DNA from: Thalassospira indica
Lineage (GTDB): Bacteria; Pseudomonadota; Alphaproteobacteria; Rhodospirillales; Thalassospiraceae
Assembly (NCBI RefSeq): GCF_003403095.1
Contig: NZ_CP031555.1
Location: 3,240,501 to 3,304,500 of the forward strand
Reading direction: 5' to 3'
Length of the DNA stretch: 64,000 nucleotides
Shown piece by piece: positions 30,897-41,179 of this stretch. The stretch's first letter is position 1, and each line of letters opens with the position of its first letter. The notes below the pieces were generated by a model. The model was not told where the DNA came from, searched no databases, and saw only the letters and a program-made list of their open reading frames with translations. Both the position numbers and the translations under genes were made by a program.

Positions 30897-32420
30897 TCAC
30901 GCTTTCAGGATCATGCGCATGATTGCTTCCTGACTTGCGTCTTTCGCCGCAAGCTGTCCTTTGATCTCACCTTCGTTCATGACGTAGATGCGATCGCACA
31001 TGCCCAGAAGCTCCGGCATTTCCGACGAGATCATGATGACCCCCTTACCGTCGGCTGCCAGTTGGTTGATAATCGTATAAATCTCGTATTTCGCCCCGAC
31101 ATCGATGCCGCGCGTCGGCTCATCAAGAATGAGCACCTCGGGTGCCGCAAACAGCCATTTTGACAAAACGACTTTCTGCTGGTTACCGCCCGAAAGGTTC
31201 ATCACCTTCTGTCCGACATTGGGCGTGCGAATGTTGATTTTTTCCCGGTATTCCTCGGCAACGGATCGCTCCGCGCCATCATTGAGAACACCGTTTTCCG
31301 AAACACCCGGCAAATTGGCCAGTGTAATGTTGGTCGTGATGCTTTCTTCAAGGATCAGACCCATTTCCTTGCGGTCTTCGGTGACATAGGCCAGTCCCGA
31401 TGCAATCGCCTTTTCCACGGTCGATACATCGACCAGCTTGCCATTGATCAGGACTTCACCGGAAATATCGGTGCCATAGGACTGACCAAAGATGCTCATG
31501 GCAAGTTCGGTCCGACCGGCGCCCATCAGGCCCGCAATGCCCACAACTTCACCGGCCGCAACATCAATGCTGACATTGTCGACGACCTTGCGTTCGGGAT
31601 GCAGCGGATGGGTTGCCGACCAGTTGCGGACTTCCATCAGTTTCTCGCTGCTGATATTGGGGGTGCGATCCGGATAGCGGTGCGCCATATCGCGCCCGAC
31701 CATGTCCTTGACGATATGGTCTTCGGTGATGTTCCCGCCACGTGCATCAAGGGTCGAGATCGCCTGGCCATCGCGGATAACCGTGATGCGGTCTGCAACC
31801 CGGTTGATTTCATTGAGCTTGTGCGAAATCAGGATCGAGGTGATGCCCTGCGCCTTGAATTCCAGCAACAGGTCGAGCAGCTTTTGGCTGTCATTTTCCT
31901 GAAGACTTGCGGTCGGCTCATCAAGGATCAGCAGCTTCACTTTTTTCGAAAGCGCCTTGGCAATCTCAACCAGTTGCTGTTTGCCAACCCCGATATTGGT
32001 GACCAACGTCGCCGGGTTTTCTTTCAAACCGACTTTTGACAACAACTCACCGGTGCGCGCAAAGGTCGCCGGCCAGTTGATCACGCCATTTTCGCTGATT
32101 TCGTTGCCCAGAAAAATGTTTTCGGCAATCGACAGCAACGGCACAAGTGCCAGTTCCTGGTGAATAATGATGATCCCGCGTTCTTCACTGTCGCGGATAT
32201 CCTTGAATTCCTGCACCCCGCCATCATAAAGGATGTCACCTTCATAGGTTCCGTGCGGATAAACACCGCTCAGCACCTTCATCAGGGTAGATTTACCTGC
32301 ACCGTTTTCGCCACAAAGCGCGTGGATTTCCCCGCGTTCAACTTTGAGGCTGACATCATCCAGTGCCTTCACACCCGGAAAGGTCTTGGTGATGTTCTTC
32401 ATTTCCAGGATGGTATCCAT
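30897..32420 (-). CDS. gguA: Sugar ABC transporter ATP-binding protein GguA
   Basis: Tandem-duplicated ATPase of 507 residues. The N-terminal half has Walker [10 protein letters not shown] and a Q-loop; the C-terminal half has signature [15 protein letters not shown] and [13 protein letters not shown]. The layout is that of RbsA/XylG/MglA. The ATG at 32420 follows GGAGG; 10 further codons upstream are in frame but unneeded. It powers uptake of the ChvE ligand. Confidence 0.95.
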   Translation of the reverse strand: MDTILEMKNITKTFPGVKALDDVSLKVERGEIHALCGENGAGKSTLMKVLSGVYPHGTYEGDILYDGGVQEFKDIRDSEERGIIIIHQELALVPLLSIAENIFLGNEISENGVINWPATFARTGELLSKVGLKENPATLVTNIGVGKQQLVEIAKALSKKVKLLILDEPTASLQENDSQKLLDLLLEFKAQGITSILISHKLNEINRVADRITVIRDGQAISTLDARGGNITEDHIVKDMVGRDMAHRYPDRTPNISSEKLMEVRNWSATHPLHPERKVVDNVSIDVAAGEVVGIAGLMGAGRTELAMSIFGQSYGTDISGEVLINGKLVDVSTVEKAIASGLAYVTEDRKEMGLILEESITTNITLANLPGVSENGVLNDGAERSVAEEYREKINIRTPNVGQKVMNLSGGNQQKVVLSKWLFAAPEVLILDEPTRGIDVGAKYEIYTIINQLAADGKGVIMISSEMPELLGMCDRIYVMNEGEIKGQLAAKDASQEAIMRMILKA

Positions 32421-32530
32421 CCGGTCCTCCCACTGCCATTGACACTGCAACGGCGTCTTCGTCTGCTTTGGTCTTTGTTTTCCTGGAAACCAGTCGGGCG
32501 AGCTGCCCTAGAAACCTTAAGAAAAGCGGC

Positions 32531-32548
32531 CCCGGCGCAAACGCCGGG
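32531..32548 (-). terminator. Intercistronic hairpin chvE-gguA
   Basis: Stem CCCGGCG / CGCCGGG with a CAAA loop, 20 bases after chvE. Such stem-loops behind binding-protein genes usually stabilise the upstream message or partly stop transcription, giving excess binding protein over the transporter. Confidence 0.6.
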
Positions 32549-32567
32549 ACCTTCAATGCCTAAGCGC

Positions 32568-33647
32568 TTATTGCACTTCGTCTTTGGTGTAATAGCCTGA
32601 ACCAATAAGGATTTCTTCCCAGTTGGATTTATCAACCATGATCGGCTCAAGCAGGTAGGAAGGAACAACCTTCACACCGTTGTCGTAAGTGCTGGTGTCG
32701 TTGATGGTCGGCTTTTCGCCTGCAAGGACACTGTCCACCATCGAAACGGTTACACGTGCAAGTTCACGGGTATCCTTGAAGATGGTGGAATACTGTTCAC
32801 CAGCCAGGATCGACTTGACCGACGGCAGTTCGGCATCCTGACCGGTCACGATCGGCATTTTCATATCGCCGGAACCGTAACCAACGCCTTTAAGCGAGGA
32901 CAGGATACCAATCGACAGGCCGTCATACGGCGACAGAACACCATCGACTTCGTCATCGGTGTAATGTGCCGAAAGAAGGTTATCCATACGGGCCTGTGCA
33001 ACCGCACCATCCCAACGCAGGGTACCGACCGTGTCCATGCCCATCTGGCCGGATTTGATCACGATGGTTCCCTCGTCAATCAGCGGCTGCAGGATCGACA
33101 TGGCACCGTTATAGAAGAAATATGCGTTGTTATCATCCGGCGAACCGCCGAACAGCTCAACATTATAGGGCGGCTCACCCGATTCAATCAGGCCATCAAC
33201 CAGCGAGGTGGCCTGCTGGACGCCGACCTGGAAGTTATCGAACGTGGAATAATAATCGACATTCGGGCTTTCAACGATCAGGCGGTCATAGGCAAAGACC
33301 TTGATGCCTGCTGCTGCTGCGTTTTCCAGCGCGTTCGAAAGCGTGGTGCCGTCAATAGCGGCAATCACAAGAACATCCACACCCTTGACGATCATGTTTT
33401 CGATCTGGGACAGCTGGTTCGGGATATCGTCTTCTGCATACTGAAGATCGGTTTTGTAGCCGGCAGCTTCAAACTGCTCGACCATGGAATTACCATCGGA
33501 AATCCAACGTGCCGAAGATTTGGTCGGCATTGCGATACCGACATAGCCCTTTTCATCGGCATGTGCGTAACCGCCGGAGATCATCGGGCTCATCATTGCG
33601 GCCGCGCCAAAGGCGACCCCTGCCATTACGGCACCGAGACGTTTCAT
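32568..33647 (-). CDS. chvE: Periplasmic multiple-sugar-binding protein ChvE
   Basis: Family 1 sugar-binding protein of 359 residues with a signal peptide ([30 protein letters not shown]). Mature motifs [60 protein letters not shown] and [16 protein letters not shown] follow the ChvE/GguA system of Agrobacterium and SbpA of Azospirillum, which bind galactose, arabinose and glucose. The ATG at 33647 has GGAGG. In Agrobacterium it also serves chemotaxis; that role here is only inferred. Confidence 0.94.
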   Translation of the reverse strand: MKRLGAVMAGVAFGAAAMMSPMISGGYAHADEKGYVGIAMPTKSSARWISDGNSMVEQFEAAGYKTDLQYAEDDIPNQLSQIENMIVKGVDVLVIAAIDGTTLSNALENAAAAGIKVFAYDRLIVESPNVDYYSTFDNFQVGVQQATSLVDGLIESGEPPYNVELFGGSPDDNNAYFFYNGAMSILQPLIDEGTIVIKSGQMGMDTVGTLRWDGAVAQARMDNLLSAHYTDDEVDGVLSPYDGLSIGILSSLKGVGYGSGDMKMPIVTGQDAELPSVKSILAGEQYSTIFKDTRELARVTVSMVDSVLAGEKPTINDTSTYDNGVKVVPSYLLEPIMVDKSNWEEILIGSGYYTKDEVQ

Positions 33648-33834
33648 AGCTATCCTCCCTAAAAGACACGGCATACATGCCATTATTCTTTACGCCCGAC
33701 TTTCACAGGCATTCGTGACCTGCATACGTCGTGTCTTTGTTTTCAATTGATATTGCATCCTGTTTTCCCAAAGGACACGGCGCCATTATTCAGAGGCCCT
33801 ACATAACAATCAAATAAACATTTTCGAAACTTGC

Positions 33835-33850
33835 ATATCAAAATTGATAT
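33835..33850. promoter_or_regulatory. Candidate LysR (GbpR) operator between gbpR and chvE
   Basis: ATATCAA-AA-TTGATAT, a 7-bp dyad with TnA-type ends typical of LysR sites, 33 bases before the gbpR start. A further TTGATAT lies at 33747-33753, nearer chvE. Confidence 0.6.
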
Positions 33851-33882
33851 ACTAAAATCACGCCATACCGGAGGAATCCATT

Positions 33883-34869
33883 ATGGCCAAGACATCCAAT
33901 CTGCTCCCGCTCAGTTCTGCGAAATCCCTGCTTTTCCGCTCTGGAAACCTGTTTCAGAGGGGGCTTAAGCTTAGTCACCTGCGCATGATTGTCGCGATGG
34001 AAGAGACCGGTCAGATCAGTCTGGCGGCTGACATGCTCAAGACATCCCAACCGGCTGCCTCTAGACTATTGTCTGAGATGGAAAACATCCTTGAGGCGCG
34101 TTTATGTGTCCGAAGTGCGCGCGGGATCGAGATGACCAATGCCGGACGCGCCCTTGCCAGGCGGGCGCGCAGCATGCTGATTGAAATCCGCGAGGCCGAA
34201 CGCGAGATCGAGGATATCAAACATGGTGGCGGCACCGTCTTCATCGGGGCTGTGACGGCGGCGGCGGTTGAACTGGTCGTGCCTGCCATCCGCAGTGTTC
34301 AGGCCGTCAACTCGTTGCTTGAGGCCCATGTCGGGGTTGGACCGTCGCATTTGCTGATCAAGGACTTGCTGGCCGGTGATCATGACTTTGTCATTGGCCG
34401 CGTGCCCGAGGATATGGACCCCCGCCTGTTTAACATCCGCGAAATCCGAAGCGAGAAAATCCGCCTGATGGTGCGGACCGGTCATCCGCTGCTTGAGATT
34501 AACAAGCCGATCACACTCGCCCGTCTTGCCCAGTTCGAATGGATTTTGCCGCCCCCCGGCAACCTGATGCGTCGCACGATCGAGGATGTGTTTATTTCAC
34601 GTCATTTGCCCTTGCCGCATTCGAGTTTGAATTCCGCGTCCCTTCTGGTGACGCTGGCGACCCTTTCGGACACCAATGCCATCGCCCCGATGGCCGAGGA
34701 AGTCACAACCCTTCTGACCAGTGGCGGGCTGATTACCGAACTGCCCTTTGATGGCGTGATTGAAATCAAACCCTATAGTCTGATCACCGCGCGTGGTCAT
34801 CGACTTTCACCCTCGGCACAACTGGTTTCCGATCATATTCTTGCACGCATCGAAAAACCGCATGGCTAG
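33883..34869 (+). CDS. gbpR: LysR-family regulator, GbpR-like
   Basis: Transcription factor of 328 residues with an N-terminal helix-turn-helix (HLRMIVAMEETGQISLAADMLKTSQPAASRLLSEMENIL, residues about 32-70) and a C-terminal effector domain. It is divergent from chvE, as gbpR is in Agrobacterium, where it controls chvE according to sugars. The ATG follows GGAGG. The dyad in its own promoter suggests control of both directions. Confidence 0.88.
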   Translation: MAKTSNLLPLSSAKSLLFRSGNLFQRGLKLSHLRMIVAMEETGQISLAADMLKTSQPAASRLLSEMENILEARLCVRSARGIEMTNAGRALARRARSMLIEIREAEREIEDIKHGGGTVFIGAVTAAAVELVVPAIRSVQAVNSLLEAHVGVGPSHLLIKDLLAGDHDFVIGRVPEDMDPRLFNIREIRSEKIRLMVRTGHPLLEINKPITLARLAQFEWILPPPGNLMRRTIEDVFISRHLPLPHSSLNSASLLVTLATLSDTNAIAPMAEEVTTLLTSGGLITELPFDGVIEIKPYSLITARGHRLSPSAQLVSDHILARIEKPHG

Positions 34870-34964
34870 GCTGATCGTCATGCAATTGTTTCCACTGTGA
34901 AGCGCCTCAAAACTGGCGTAAGCTTCTGAGACAAAACAAGACATGTTGTGACCGAGAGTAAAAC

Positions 34965-36029
34965 ATGCCCGCAAGCCTTCGATATCTCAGCGCCCTGCTC
35001 GTCGCCGTTTCGCCCCTGATCGCAACGGGTGCACACGCGGCCGCGACCGATGACAGCACGGCGGAAATGTCCGATATGGACCGCCCGGCCGCCTTTGCGG
35101 TCATGGATATGCGTGCCACCACCGCATGGGCGATCAATCATTTTCAGTGGCGGGACCCGAACGAAGAGGCACTTGAAACGCTTGTGTTTTCTGCGGGCAA
35201 AGGTCCGATGCGACTTGATTTTGTCATGGACAATATCGTTCCGTCCTATTGCGAACTCCGCCCCGATCCCGAGAATTGCGATGGTCCGGGCGTCCCGGTC
35301 AGTTGGATGGAAGATATCCCGCAAACCATCTGCATGGATATTCCGCTCGTGCTTAAGGCGCGCCACAAGGATGTTTTGAAAAAGGCCGACCTTCTGTGCC
35401 TGCAACCGCAAAGCAACCTGCTTTTCCCCGATGACTGGATTGCCGGCAATGGCTGGCCCCAAGTCCATCTGCACCAGACCGTCACACCACGCAAAATCCG
35501 CCATGATGGCAGCACGGCGATCATTGACCTTGTCATTACCGATGCCATTGCCACGGGCATTGCCAATCTGTCTGAACAGGGCTATGGCCCGGCCAAAATC
35601 GGCATGAGCGATGATGAACTGCGCGACGTCATCGGCCCGAACCTTGATACCTTTATTGCCGGCGATGATGAAAGCTGCACCTATCTGCAACGCGATCTTG
35701 ATCCGTCCGGGCTGGGGTACATGGTCCTTGATGGCAAACTTGCCCGCGTGTCACTTTATGGCGACGAGCATGATGTTGCCACCAGCCTTGTGCGCACCCG
35801 CAATGGCCTTTCCATCGGGTCGACCAAGGAAGATGTGTATACCGCCTTTGCCGGTCAAACCCTGATCGAGGAAGAAAACGAATATCTTGGCCCGGACGGG
35901 CGCTATGTCACCTGGTGGCAGGATGACGCCAAAACGCACGGCATCCGGTTTGAGATTGACGAATACGGCACCGTCATCGCCATCCATGCCGGCAGCGACG
36001 CCATCACTTTGATCGAAGGTTGCGTCTAA
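34965..36029 (+). CDS. Exported protein of unknown function
   Basis: No family recognised. The 354-residue product starts with a signal peptide (MPASLRYLSALLVAVSPLIATGAHA, cleavage expected after AHA). The mature part is acidic with six cysteines in pairs (YCELRPDPENC, ICMD, LLCLQ, SCTYL, EGCV), suggesting periplasmic disulfides. Its C-terminal half has two related segments, GMSDDELRDVIGPNL and SIGSTKEDVYTAFAGQ. Each looks like a short helix-strand repeat of the kind found in BamE/SmpA-like folds. Confidence 0.7.
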   Translation: MPASLRYLSALLVAVSPLIATGAHAAATDDSTAEMSDMDRPAAFAVMDMRATTAWAINHFQWRDPNEEALETLVFSAGKGPMRLDFVMDNIVPSYCELRPDPENCDGPGVPVSWMEDIPQTICMDIPLVLKARHKDVLKKADLLCLQPQSNLLFPDDWIAGNGWPQVHLHQTVTPRKIRHDGSTAIIDLVITDAIATGIANLSEQGYGPAKIGMSDDELRDVIGPNLDTFIAGDDESCTYLQRDLDPSGLGYMVLDGKLARVSLYGDEHDVATSLVRTRNGLSIGSTKEDVYTAFAGQTLIEEENEYLGPDGRYVTWWQDDAKTHGIRFEIDEYGTVIAIHAGSDAITLIEGCV

Positions 36030-36209
36030 TCCCTGATCCGCGACCAGCAACGCATTTTCTTTGCCGTTGACTTGCCATGCCAAGCCGGTAAAAGCGCGTC
36101 TTACGCAGATCATACAGATCTCGCCACTACCCAAAACCAACAACAATATTGCCATCCCCTTGCCGCAAAGCCCGACCAGAACGGCGTGCTTGCGGAGACA
36201 CGAACACGA

Positions 36210-36764
36210 ATGCAAACACCGATAACGTCCAACCTTGTTGTCCTGACCGGCGGTCCCGGTACGGGCAAAACCACATTGATCAATCACCTGAATGACCGGG
36301 GCTTTGAAACAAGTCCCGAGGTGGCGCGTGCCATCATCGAAGACCAGATGGAGCGCGGCGGCACCGCCCTGCCCTGGGATGATAATGATGCCTATGCCGG
36401 TCTGATGTTCAGACGCTCCATCCGCACCTGGCAGGAAGCCATTCAATCCCATCCCCACACGGTTTTCTGTGACCGGGGCCTGCCCGATACATTGGCCCAC
36501 CGAAGGCTTTCGGGCCTTCCGGAAAATCCGGATCTGATCCGCGCGATCAAGACCTACCGCTATCACCGGGTGGCCTTTGTCCTGCCGCCCTGGTCGGAAA
36601 TCTACAAAACCGATGCGGCGCGGACACAAAGCTTCTCCGAGGCCGTCAGAACATATGTCGTGCTGTGCCGGACCTATCATGAATGCGGCTATGAACTGGT
36701 CGAAATTCGCAAAGGCCCGGTCGAACAGCGCGCCGCCCAGATCCTTGCCCGCCTCAAACTCTAA
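36210..36764 (+). CDS. AAA/P-loop kinase-like protein
   Basis: Cytoplasmic protein of 184 residues with Walker A TGGPGTGKTTLINHL near the N-terminus and FCDRGLPDTLAH as the Walker B/catalytic strand. The fold resembles the NadR-kinase-like AAA_28 family. An in-frame TTG at 36072 would add 46 residues without similarity, so the ATG at 36210 is preferred. The phosphate acceptor is unknown. Confidence 0.8.
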   Translation: MQTPITSNLVVLTGGPGTGKTTLINHLNDRGFETSPEVARAIIEDQMERGGTALPWDDNDAYAGLMFRRSIRTWQEAIQSHPHTVFCDRGLPDTLAHRRLSGLPENPDLIRAIKTYRYHRVAFVLPPWSEIYKTDAARTQSFSEAVRTYVVLCRTYHECGYELVEIRKGPVEQRAAQILARLKL

Positions 36765-36779
36765 GATAAACGCCCCAAG

Positions 36780-37256
36780 ATGATGCCAAACCAACCCACA
36801 TCCCGCTTTGCCAAACGCGCCGTCATCGCCTGCACGGCCGCGGTTACTCTGCTGACCGGCAGCCTTCCGGCCATTTCAGCTTGCTATGACTGGCCGCTGC
36901 GCGATTATCGCGGCAATTACGCCTATGACGGCGATACCATATATGTCGCCATTCCCGGCCTGCCCGAAGAAATCGCCAATATGTCGGTACGCGTGCGCGG
37001 CGTCGACACCCCGGAAATGCGCGGCAAATGCGAAAGCGAAAAGCAACTCGCCCAAATGGCCCGCGACTATGCCCGCCAACGCCTGAAATCCGCAAAATCG
37101 GTTCAATTCTGCGAACCCGAATGGGGCCGCTATGGCGGGCGTGTGGTGGCGTCGGTGCGCATTGACGGCAGCCCGCTTGACCTTGAATTGATCAATCAGG
37201 GGCTTGCGAGGCCCTATGACGGCAAAACCAAACGTCAGCCCTGGTGCCAAGGCTAA
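36780..37256 (+). CDS. Exported thermonuclease-like (SNase) protein
   Basis: SNase-fold protein of 158 residues with an N-terminal signal peptide (about residues 1-34, ending AISA). Motifs: YAYDGDTIYVAIPG, RVRGVDTPEMRGKCE (the Arg-Asp pair of the nuclease site), RYGGRVVASVRIDG and DLELINQGLARPYDGK. Likely a periplasmic or secreted Ca-dependent nuclease. It starts 15 bases after the kinase-like gene stop. Confidence 0.85.
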   Translation: MMPNQPTSRFAKRAVIACTAAVTLLTGSLPAISACYDWPLRDYRGNYAYDGDTIYVAIPGLPEEIANMSVRVRGVDTPEMRGKCESEKQLAQMARDYARQRLKSAKSVQFCEPEWGRYGGRVVASVRIDGSPLDLELINQGLARPYDGKTKRQPWCQG

Positions 37257-37374
37257 TCAGATCAGCCTTTGATGTCACTTCGGTGTGAAGTCACTGGACA
37301 ACGGCGATATTCCAACCATCTTTGCAAACAGGAAATCGCCCGACCGAAGACCAGAAAGGCTTGAGTGACGAAAT

Positions 37375-37815
37375 ATGAGCAAATATCACAAAGACCCGGA
37401 TGCCATCCGCGACCTGTCGCCTGAACAGTATTACGTGACACAGGAAAGCGGCACCGAACCGCCGTTTCGCAATGATTTTTGGGATCACAAGGAAGACGGG
37501 CTTTATGTCGATATCGTCTCGGGCGAGCCGCTTTTTACCTCGCGCGACAAGTTTGATTCCGGCTGTGGCTGGCCTAGCTTTGTGAAGCCCGTTCAGTCCG
37601 AACATATCGTTGCCAAGGAAGACAACACGCACGGCATGCGCCGGATTGAAGTCCGATCCAAACATGGCGACAGCCATTTGGGTCACGTCTTTCCCGATGG
37701 GCCGCAGGATCGCGGCGGGTTGCGCTATTGCATCAATTCGGCGTCGCTGCGCTTCATCCCGATAGAGGATCTTGAGGCCGAAGGGTATGGAGAGTACATA
37801 AAAATTTTTGAATAA
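37375..37815 (+). CDS. msrB: Peptide-methionine (R)-S-oxide reductase
   Basis: Repairs methionine-R-sulfoxide in proteins; 146 residues. Catalytic Cys in [14 protein letters not shown]; the substrate region [12 protein letters not shown] and [14 protein letters not shown] are conserved. The usual zinc CxxC pairs are absent (SGEPLF stands where CG.PLF is common), placing it in the zinc-free MsrB subgroup. There is no signal peptide, so it is cytoplasmic. Followed by a strong terminator. Confidence 0.95.
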   Translation: MSKYHKDPDAIRDLSPEQYYVTQESGTEPPFRNDFWDHKEDGLYVDIVSGEPLFTSRDKFDSGCGWPSFVKPVQSEHIVAKEDNTHGMRRIEVRSKHGDSHLGHVFPDGPQDRGGLRYCINSASLRFIPIEDLEAEGYGEYIKIFE

Positions 37816-37846
37816 TAGCGTCGATTATTCAAAATAAGTGAAGAAT

Positions 37847-37886
37847 AAAAAGACCGGTGCATGAGGGATCATGTCCGGTCTTTTTT
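37847..37886 (+). terminator. Terminator of msrB (bidirectional)
   Basis: Stem AAAAAGACCGG / CCGGTCTTTTT with T-run on both strands, so it can also end the phosphatase operon arriving from the right. Confidence 0.9.
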
Positions 37887-37922
37887 GTGCGTTTGTATTT
37901 GTATGAGGATTAAAAATCAGCC

Positions 37923-38396
37923 CTAGAATTCACCCGGCGCACATTGCAGGCAAGTCAATCCCATATCGCGCCATTTATCGACCACCCGCCTGCGGTCATC
38001 GACGACAAGCCACGGGTTGAAGCCATCCTCGATGATCTTGGCCAGCAGGTCTTCCTTGACCTCTTCATCACTGCGATGATCGGCATCCTCGGGGCGCAGA
38101 TACATACCATCAAACGGGATGTCATGGGCGCGCAGCCAGGATTCTGATCGGTGTTGCCAGCCCGCCGGACGGCCCGAACAGATCAGGATCGCATGGCCCG
38201 ATGCATGCAGGATGCGCAGCAATTTCTCGATATTTTCAATCGGCTTGGCGTGATCCATGGCGTCAAAGAACGCATCCCACTGTTTTTCCACACCATGAAC
38301 CAGATGCCCCAAAGCATCGGCATCAAAATGCGCCAGCGTGCCATCCATATCGAACACGACGGCATCACGCGCATCACGGGCTTTGGGTTCAGTCAC
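37923..38396 (-). CDS. HAD phosphatase related to polynucleotide kinase 3'-phosphatase domains
   Basis: HAD hydrolase of 157 residues: VVFDMDGTLAHFD (nucleophile), ILICSGRPAGWQHRSESWLRAHDIPFDGMYLR and WLVVDDRRRVVDKWRDMGLTCLQ. The CSGRP and YLRP segments are typical of the phosphatase half of T4 polynucleotide kinase-like proteins. It starts with GTG overlapping the TGA of the upstream gene (GTGA). Last gene of the six-gene importer operon, so probably a phosphomonoesterase for an imported compound. Confidence 0.8.
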   Translation of the reverse strand: MTEPKARDARDAVVFDMDGTLAHFDADALGHLVHGVEKQWDAFFDAMDHAKPIENIEKLLRILHASGHAILICSGRPAGWQHRSESWLRAHDIPFDGMYLRPEDADHRSDEEVKEDLLAKIIEDGFNPWLVVDDRRRVVDKWRDMGLTCLQCAPGEF

Positions 38397-38983
38397 GCAG
38401 AAATCTCCTTGATCAGGTTTTCGGTCAAATTTTCATACTCCCAGCCGATTTCCATCGGGCGGAACAGGATCGGGGTGGCGTTGGGCACGCGCGGGCCATC
38501 GGCCTCAAACCCGGTCATGTAAAGAATGCAGCGCGCCACCCCGGAATGGGCAACGATCACGGTCAGGTCATCACTGACCTCGGCCAGGGCCTGTTGCATG
38601 GCAAAGGACACCCGTTGACACATGGCATCAAACCCCTCGCCATTGGGCGGGGTGTCAAAGCGCGGGCAAAGTTCGGAGATCGGCCTGCCTTCCAGATCGC
38701 CCCAATGACGTTCCCGCAGGCCATCAAGCACCCTGGCGTCATAACCCGGCAGCACCAGATTGGCCGTCGTGCGTGCCCGGTCCTGCGGACTGACATAAAC
38801 CGCCCGCCATTTCGCCATCGCCATTAGGGGCGCAATCGCCAGCGCCTGTGCGCGACCGGTTTCATTCAGCGGAGGTTCGTTTGACCCGGCAATGATCCCC
38901 GCCCGGTTGGCATCGGTTTCCCCGTGCCGGATGAAAACAAACGGCAGTTTGGGAAAATCGAACTTTTCAGCGGCATAGATCAT
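38393..38983 (-). CDS. Histidine phosphatase (phosphoglycerate mutase-like)
   Basis: Protein of 196 residues with the phospho-histidine motif FIRHGETDANRAG, second active-site Arg in SPQDRARTTANLV, RERHWGDLEG, and catalytic His in VIVAHSGVARCIL. No signal peptide, so it acts in the cytoplasm. It follows the MBL gene by 25 bases and overlaps the HAD gene by 4. Confidence 0.87.
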   Translation of the reverse strand: MIYAAEKFDFPKLPFVFIRHGETDANRAGIIAGSNEPPLNETGRAQALAIAPLMAMAKWRAVYVSPQDRARTTANLVLPGYDARVLDGLRERHWGDLEGRPISELCPRFDTPPNGEGFDAMCQRVSFAMQQALAEVSDDLTVIVAHSGVARCILYMTGFEADGPRVPNATPILFRPMEIGWEYENLTENLIKEISA

Positions 38984-39008
38984 GACCGGGCATTACCTTT
39001 ATTATGCA

Positions 39009-40097
39009 TTACAAATAGAACCGATCTGCAAGCTGTAGCCGCCCGTCAAACCCGTCGACAAGCCCAAAATCCTCTGGCCGGCTGGTGAATAATGGCACGA
39101 CCTGCATGGCATGGCACTGATTGGCAAGGTCAATCACGTGGCTTGCCAAGGGGTGTACATTCCAGCGCCTGAAATGGGCATGGCCCTTTTCGACCATCTT
39201 GCGGGCCTCAATCGGCATGAAACCGGTAAAGATCACATGCGCACTTGCCCCCATGCGGCCAGCATCCCGCCATTGATCAATCAGTTCGCGCGCCTTCCCA
39301 AAGGTCGCGCATGGCGCATGACATAGCAGCAAGCGTGCATTCGGATTGAAATGCTTTGCCTTGTCCTTGAGGCTGCGCAACTGGCGGATCGCGTCACTTG
39401 CGACGTAATCCGATCCATCGGCATCAAGTACTTGTTTGACCTGCCCGTAACAGCGATCATCCATCGACCAGTCGGTCAGACCATGGCGTTCAAACAGAAG
39501 CGCCATTTCCGCGGCCCGGCCACTGGGCGGCACGGGAAACAGGATTTGACCATCCAGCTTCGTCATGGTGGTCAAAAGGCTGTCAATCCGGACCTGCTGG
39601 GTCAGCTGTTCCATGCCGTAAGATGCATCAAGCAACACGGTTGCGGCACCGGGCGGCGCATCATAAAGGAAATACTCCGATTCCTGACAAAAATCCCCGG
39701 AATACAGCACCCCGCCGCCCAGTTCGAAATGCAGCCACACCCCACCAAAGGAATGGCCAGTGCGCCCGGTGGTGACGGTCACACCATCGACCTGAATTTC
39801 GCCGTAAGGTGGCAAGGGAACGACATTGGCCCCCTTGGGCAGGGAGCGCGCGGTCACTTCGGTGCAATAGATCGGCAAGCCGGCCTCAATGATTTCACCC
39901 GCCGCCCCGATATGGTCGATATGGTCATGGGTAATGAAAACAGCGTTAACTTTATTAAGCCACGCCGGATCAAATCCCTGATCACTTTCCGGCCCAACCC
40001 CGCAATCAAGCAGCCAGCGCCGGTTAAAGAATTCCAGTCTGAGACAGGCCGGTCCCTTTTCACCAAGACCGGAAAGTACACGCATACGGGCTGACAT
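39009..40097 (-). CDS. MBL-fold metal-dependent hydrolase
   Basis: Metallo-beta-lactamase fold protein of 362 residues with HxHxDH motif THDHIDHIG, GHSFGG, LYSGDF and a C-terminal part (HVIFTGFMPIEARKMVEKG, NVHPLASH) resembling the RNA-processing or phosphodiesterase MBL branch. The ATG shares a base with the stop of the ABC ATPase gene (TGATG), so it is translationally coupled to transport. Likely a phosphodiesterase; the substrate is unknown. Confidence 0.82.
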   Translation of the reverse strand: MSARMRVLSGLGEKGPACLRLEFFNRRWLLDCGVGPESDQGFDPAWLNKVNAVFITHDHIDHIGAAGEIIEAGLPIYCTEVTARSLPKGANVVPLPPYGEIQVDGVTVTTGRTGHSFGGVWLHFELGGGVLYSGDFCQESEYFLYDAPPGAATVLLDASYGMEQLTQQVRIDSLLTTMTKLDGQILFPVPPSGRAAEMALLFERHGLTDWSMDDRCYGQVKQVLDADGSDYVASDAIRQLRSLKDKAKHFNPNARLLLCHAPCATFGKARELIDQWRDAGRMGASAHVIFTGFMPIEARKMVEKGHAHFRRWNVHPLASHVIDLANQCHAMQVVPLFTSRPEDFGLVDGFDGRLQLADRFYL

Positions 40098-41179
40098 CAG
40101 GCGGCCTCACCCGACATGCGGTCAAACACCCAGCCGTCATTGACCTTAAGGCCGACCTGTTCGCCGATGCGGGCACGGCGGTTGGCATAGACCGGTAATG
40201 TCTGATCTGCGCCAATCCGAACCGAAAGGCGGAACCGCCCGCCGAGATAGACGCAATCATCGACCTGTCCGCGCAACGGCGCATCATCCGTGACCCAGAC
40301 GTCCTCGGGCCGCAGGCAAAGACCGGCATTGGCAGTACTAATGTCATCGGCCAGTTTCGGGCAGATGCGTGCGGTAATGCTGCTTTGCCCCAACTGGACA
40401 GAACAGTTGCCGTTACTTCCGACCGTTACACCTTGCACCGGCAGGACCGCCCCCGCCCCGACAAAGCCCGCCACCATCAGATCGGCGGGTTCGCGGTACA
40501 GGGTTTCGGGGGCTGCCATCTGGCGGATATGGCCCTTGTCCATCACCGCAATCCGGTCGGCCATTGCCATGGCCTCCGCCTGGTCATGGGTGACGTAAAT
40601 CATCGTCGCCCCGGTGCGGCGATGGAAATCCAGAAACGCCTGTTGCATGGTTTCACGTAAGTGCACATCAAGGTTGGCAAGTGGCTCATCGAGCAACACC
40701 GCACGCGGTTCCATGACAAGGCAGCGTGCCAGCGCAACACGTTGACGTTGGCCACCCGATAGTTCCGACGGACTGCGATTGGCATAGGGGCCAAGGGCGA
40801 CGATATCGAGTGCCTCGGCAATCTTGCGATCCTGATCGGCACGGCTGAGCCCGCGCACCTCAAGCGGATAGCCGACATTGCGCGCGACTGTCATATGCGG
40901 CCAAAGGGCATAGGATTGAAACACGATGCCAAGATTGCGATCTTCGGGACTGATCATGACATTGTTTTCAGGACTTGCCATGATCTGACCACCCAGTGAA
41001 ATCTGGCCGTGATCGGGTTCCTCGAACCCGGCAAGCAACCGCAAAAGGGTCGTCTTGCCACAGCCCGACGGGCCCAGCAGAGCCACGAATTCCCCATCGG
41101 CAATATCAAGCGAGACCTGATTGACCGCCCGATAATCGCCAAAGCATTTGGTAATGCGCGAAAGATTTATGTCTGCCAC
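40097..41179 (-). CDS. ABC transporter ATP-binding protein, FbpC/AfuC type
   Basis: ATPase of 360 residues: Walker A GPSGCGKTTLLRLL, signature LSGGQRQRVALARCL, Walker B AVLLDEPLANLD, H-loop VTHDQAEAM, and a C-terminal TOBE regulatory domain (from about residue 240). Starts with GTG, overlapping the permease stop by 13 bases. Partner of the adjacent permease and binding protein. Confidence 0.9.
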   Translation of the reverse strand: MADINLSRITKCFGDYRAVNQVSLDIADGEFVALLGPSGCGKTTLLRLLAGFEEPDHGQISLGGQIMASPENNVMISPEDRNLGIVFQSYALWPHMTVARNVGYPLEVRGLSRADQDRKIAEALDIVALGPYANRSPSELSGGQRQRVALARCLVMEPRAVLLDEPLANLDVHLRETMQQAFLDFHRRTGATMIYVTHDQAEAMAMADRIAVMDKGHIRQMAAPETLYREPADLMVAGFVGAGAVLPVQGVTVGSNGNCSVQLGQSSITARICPKLADDISTANAGLCLRPEDVWVTDDAPLRGQVDDCVYLGGRFRLSVRIGADQTLPVYANRRARIGEQVGLKVNDGWVFDRMSGEAA

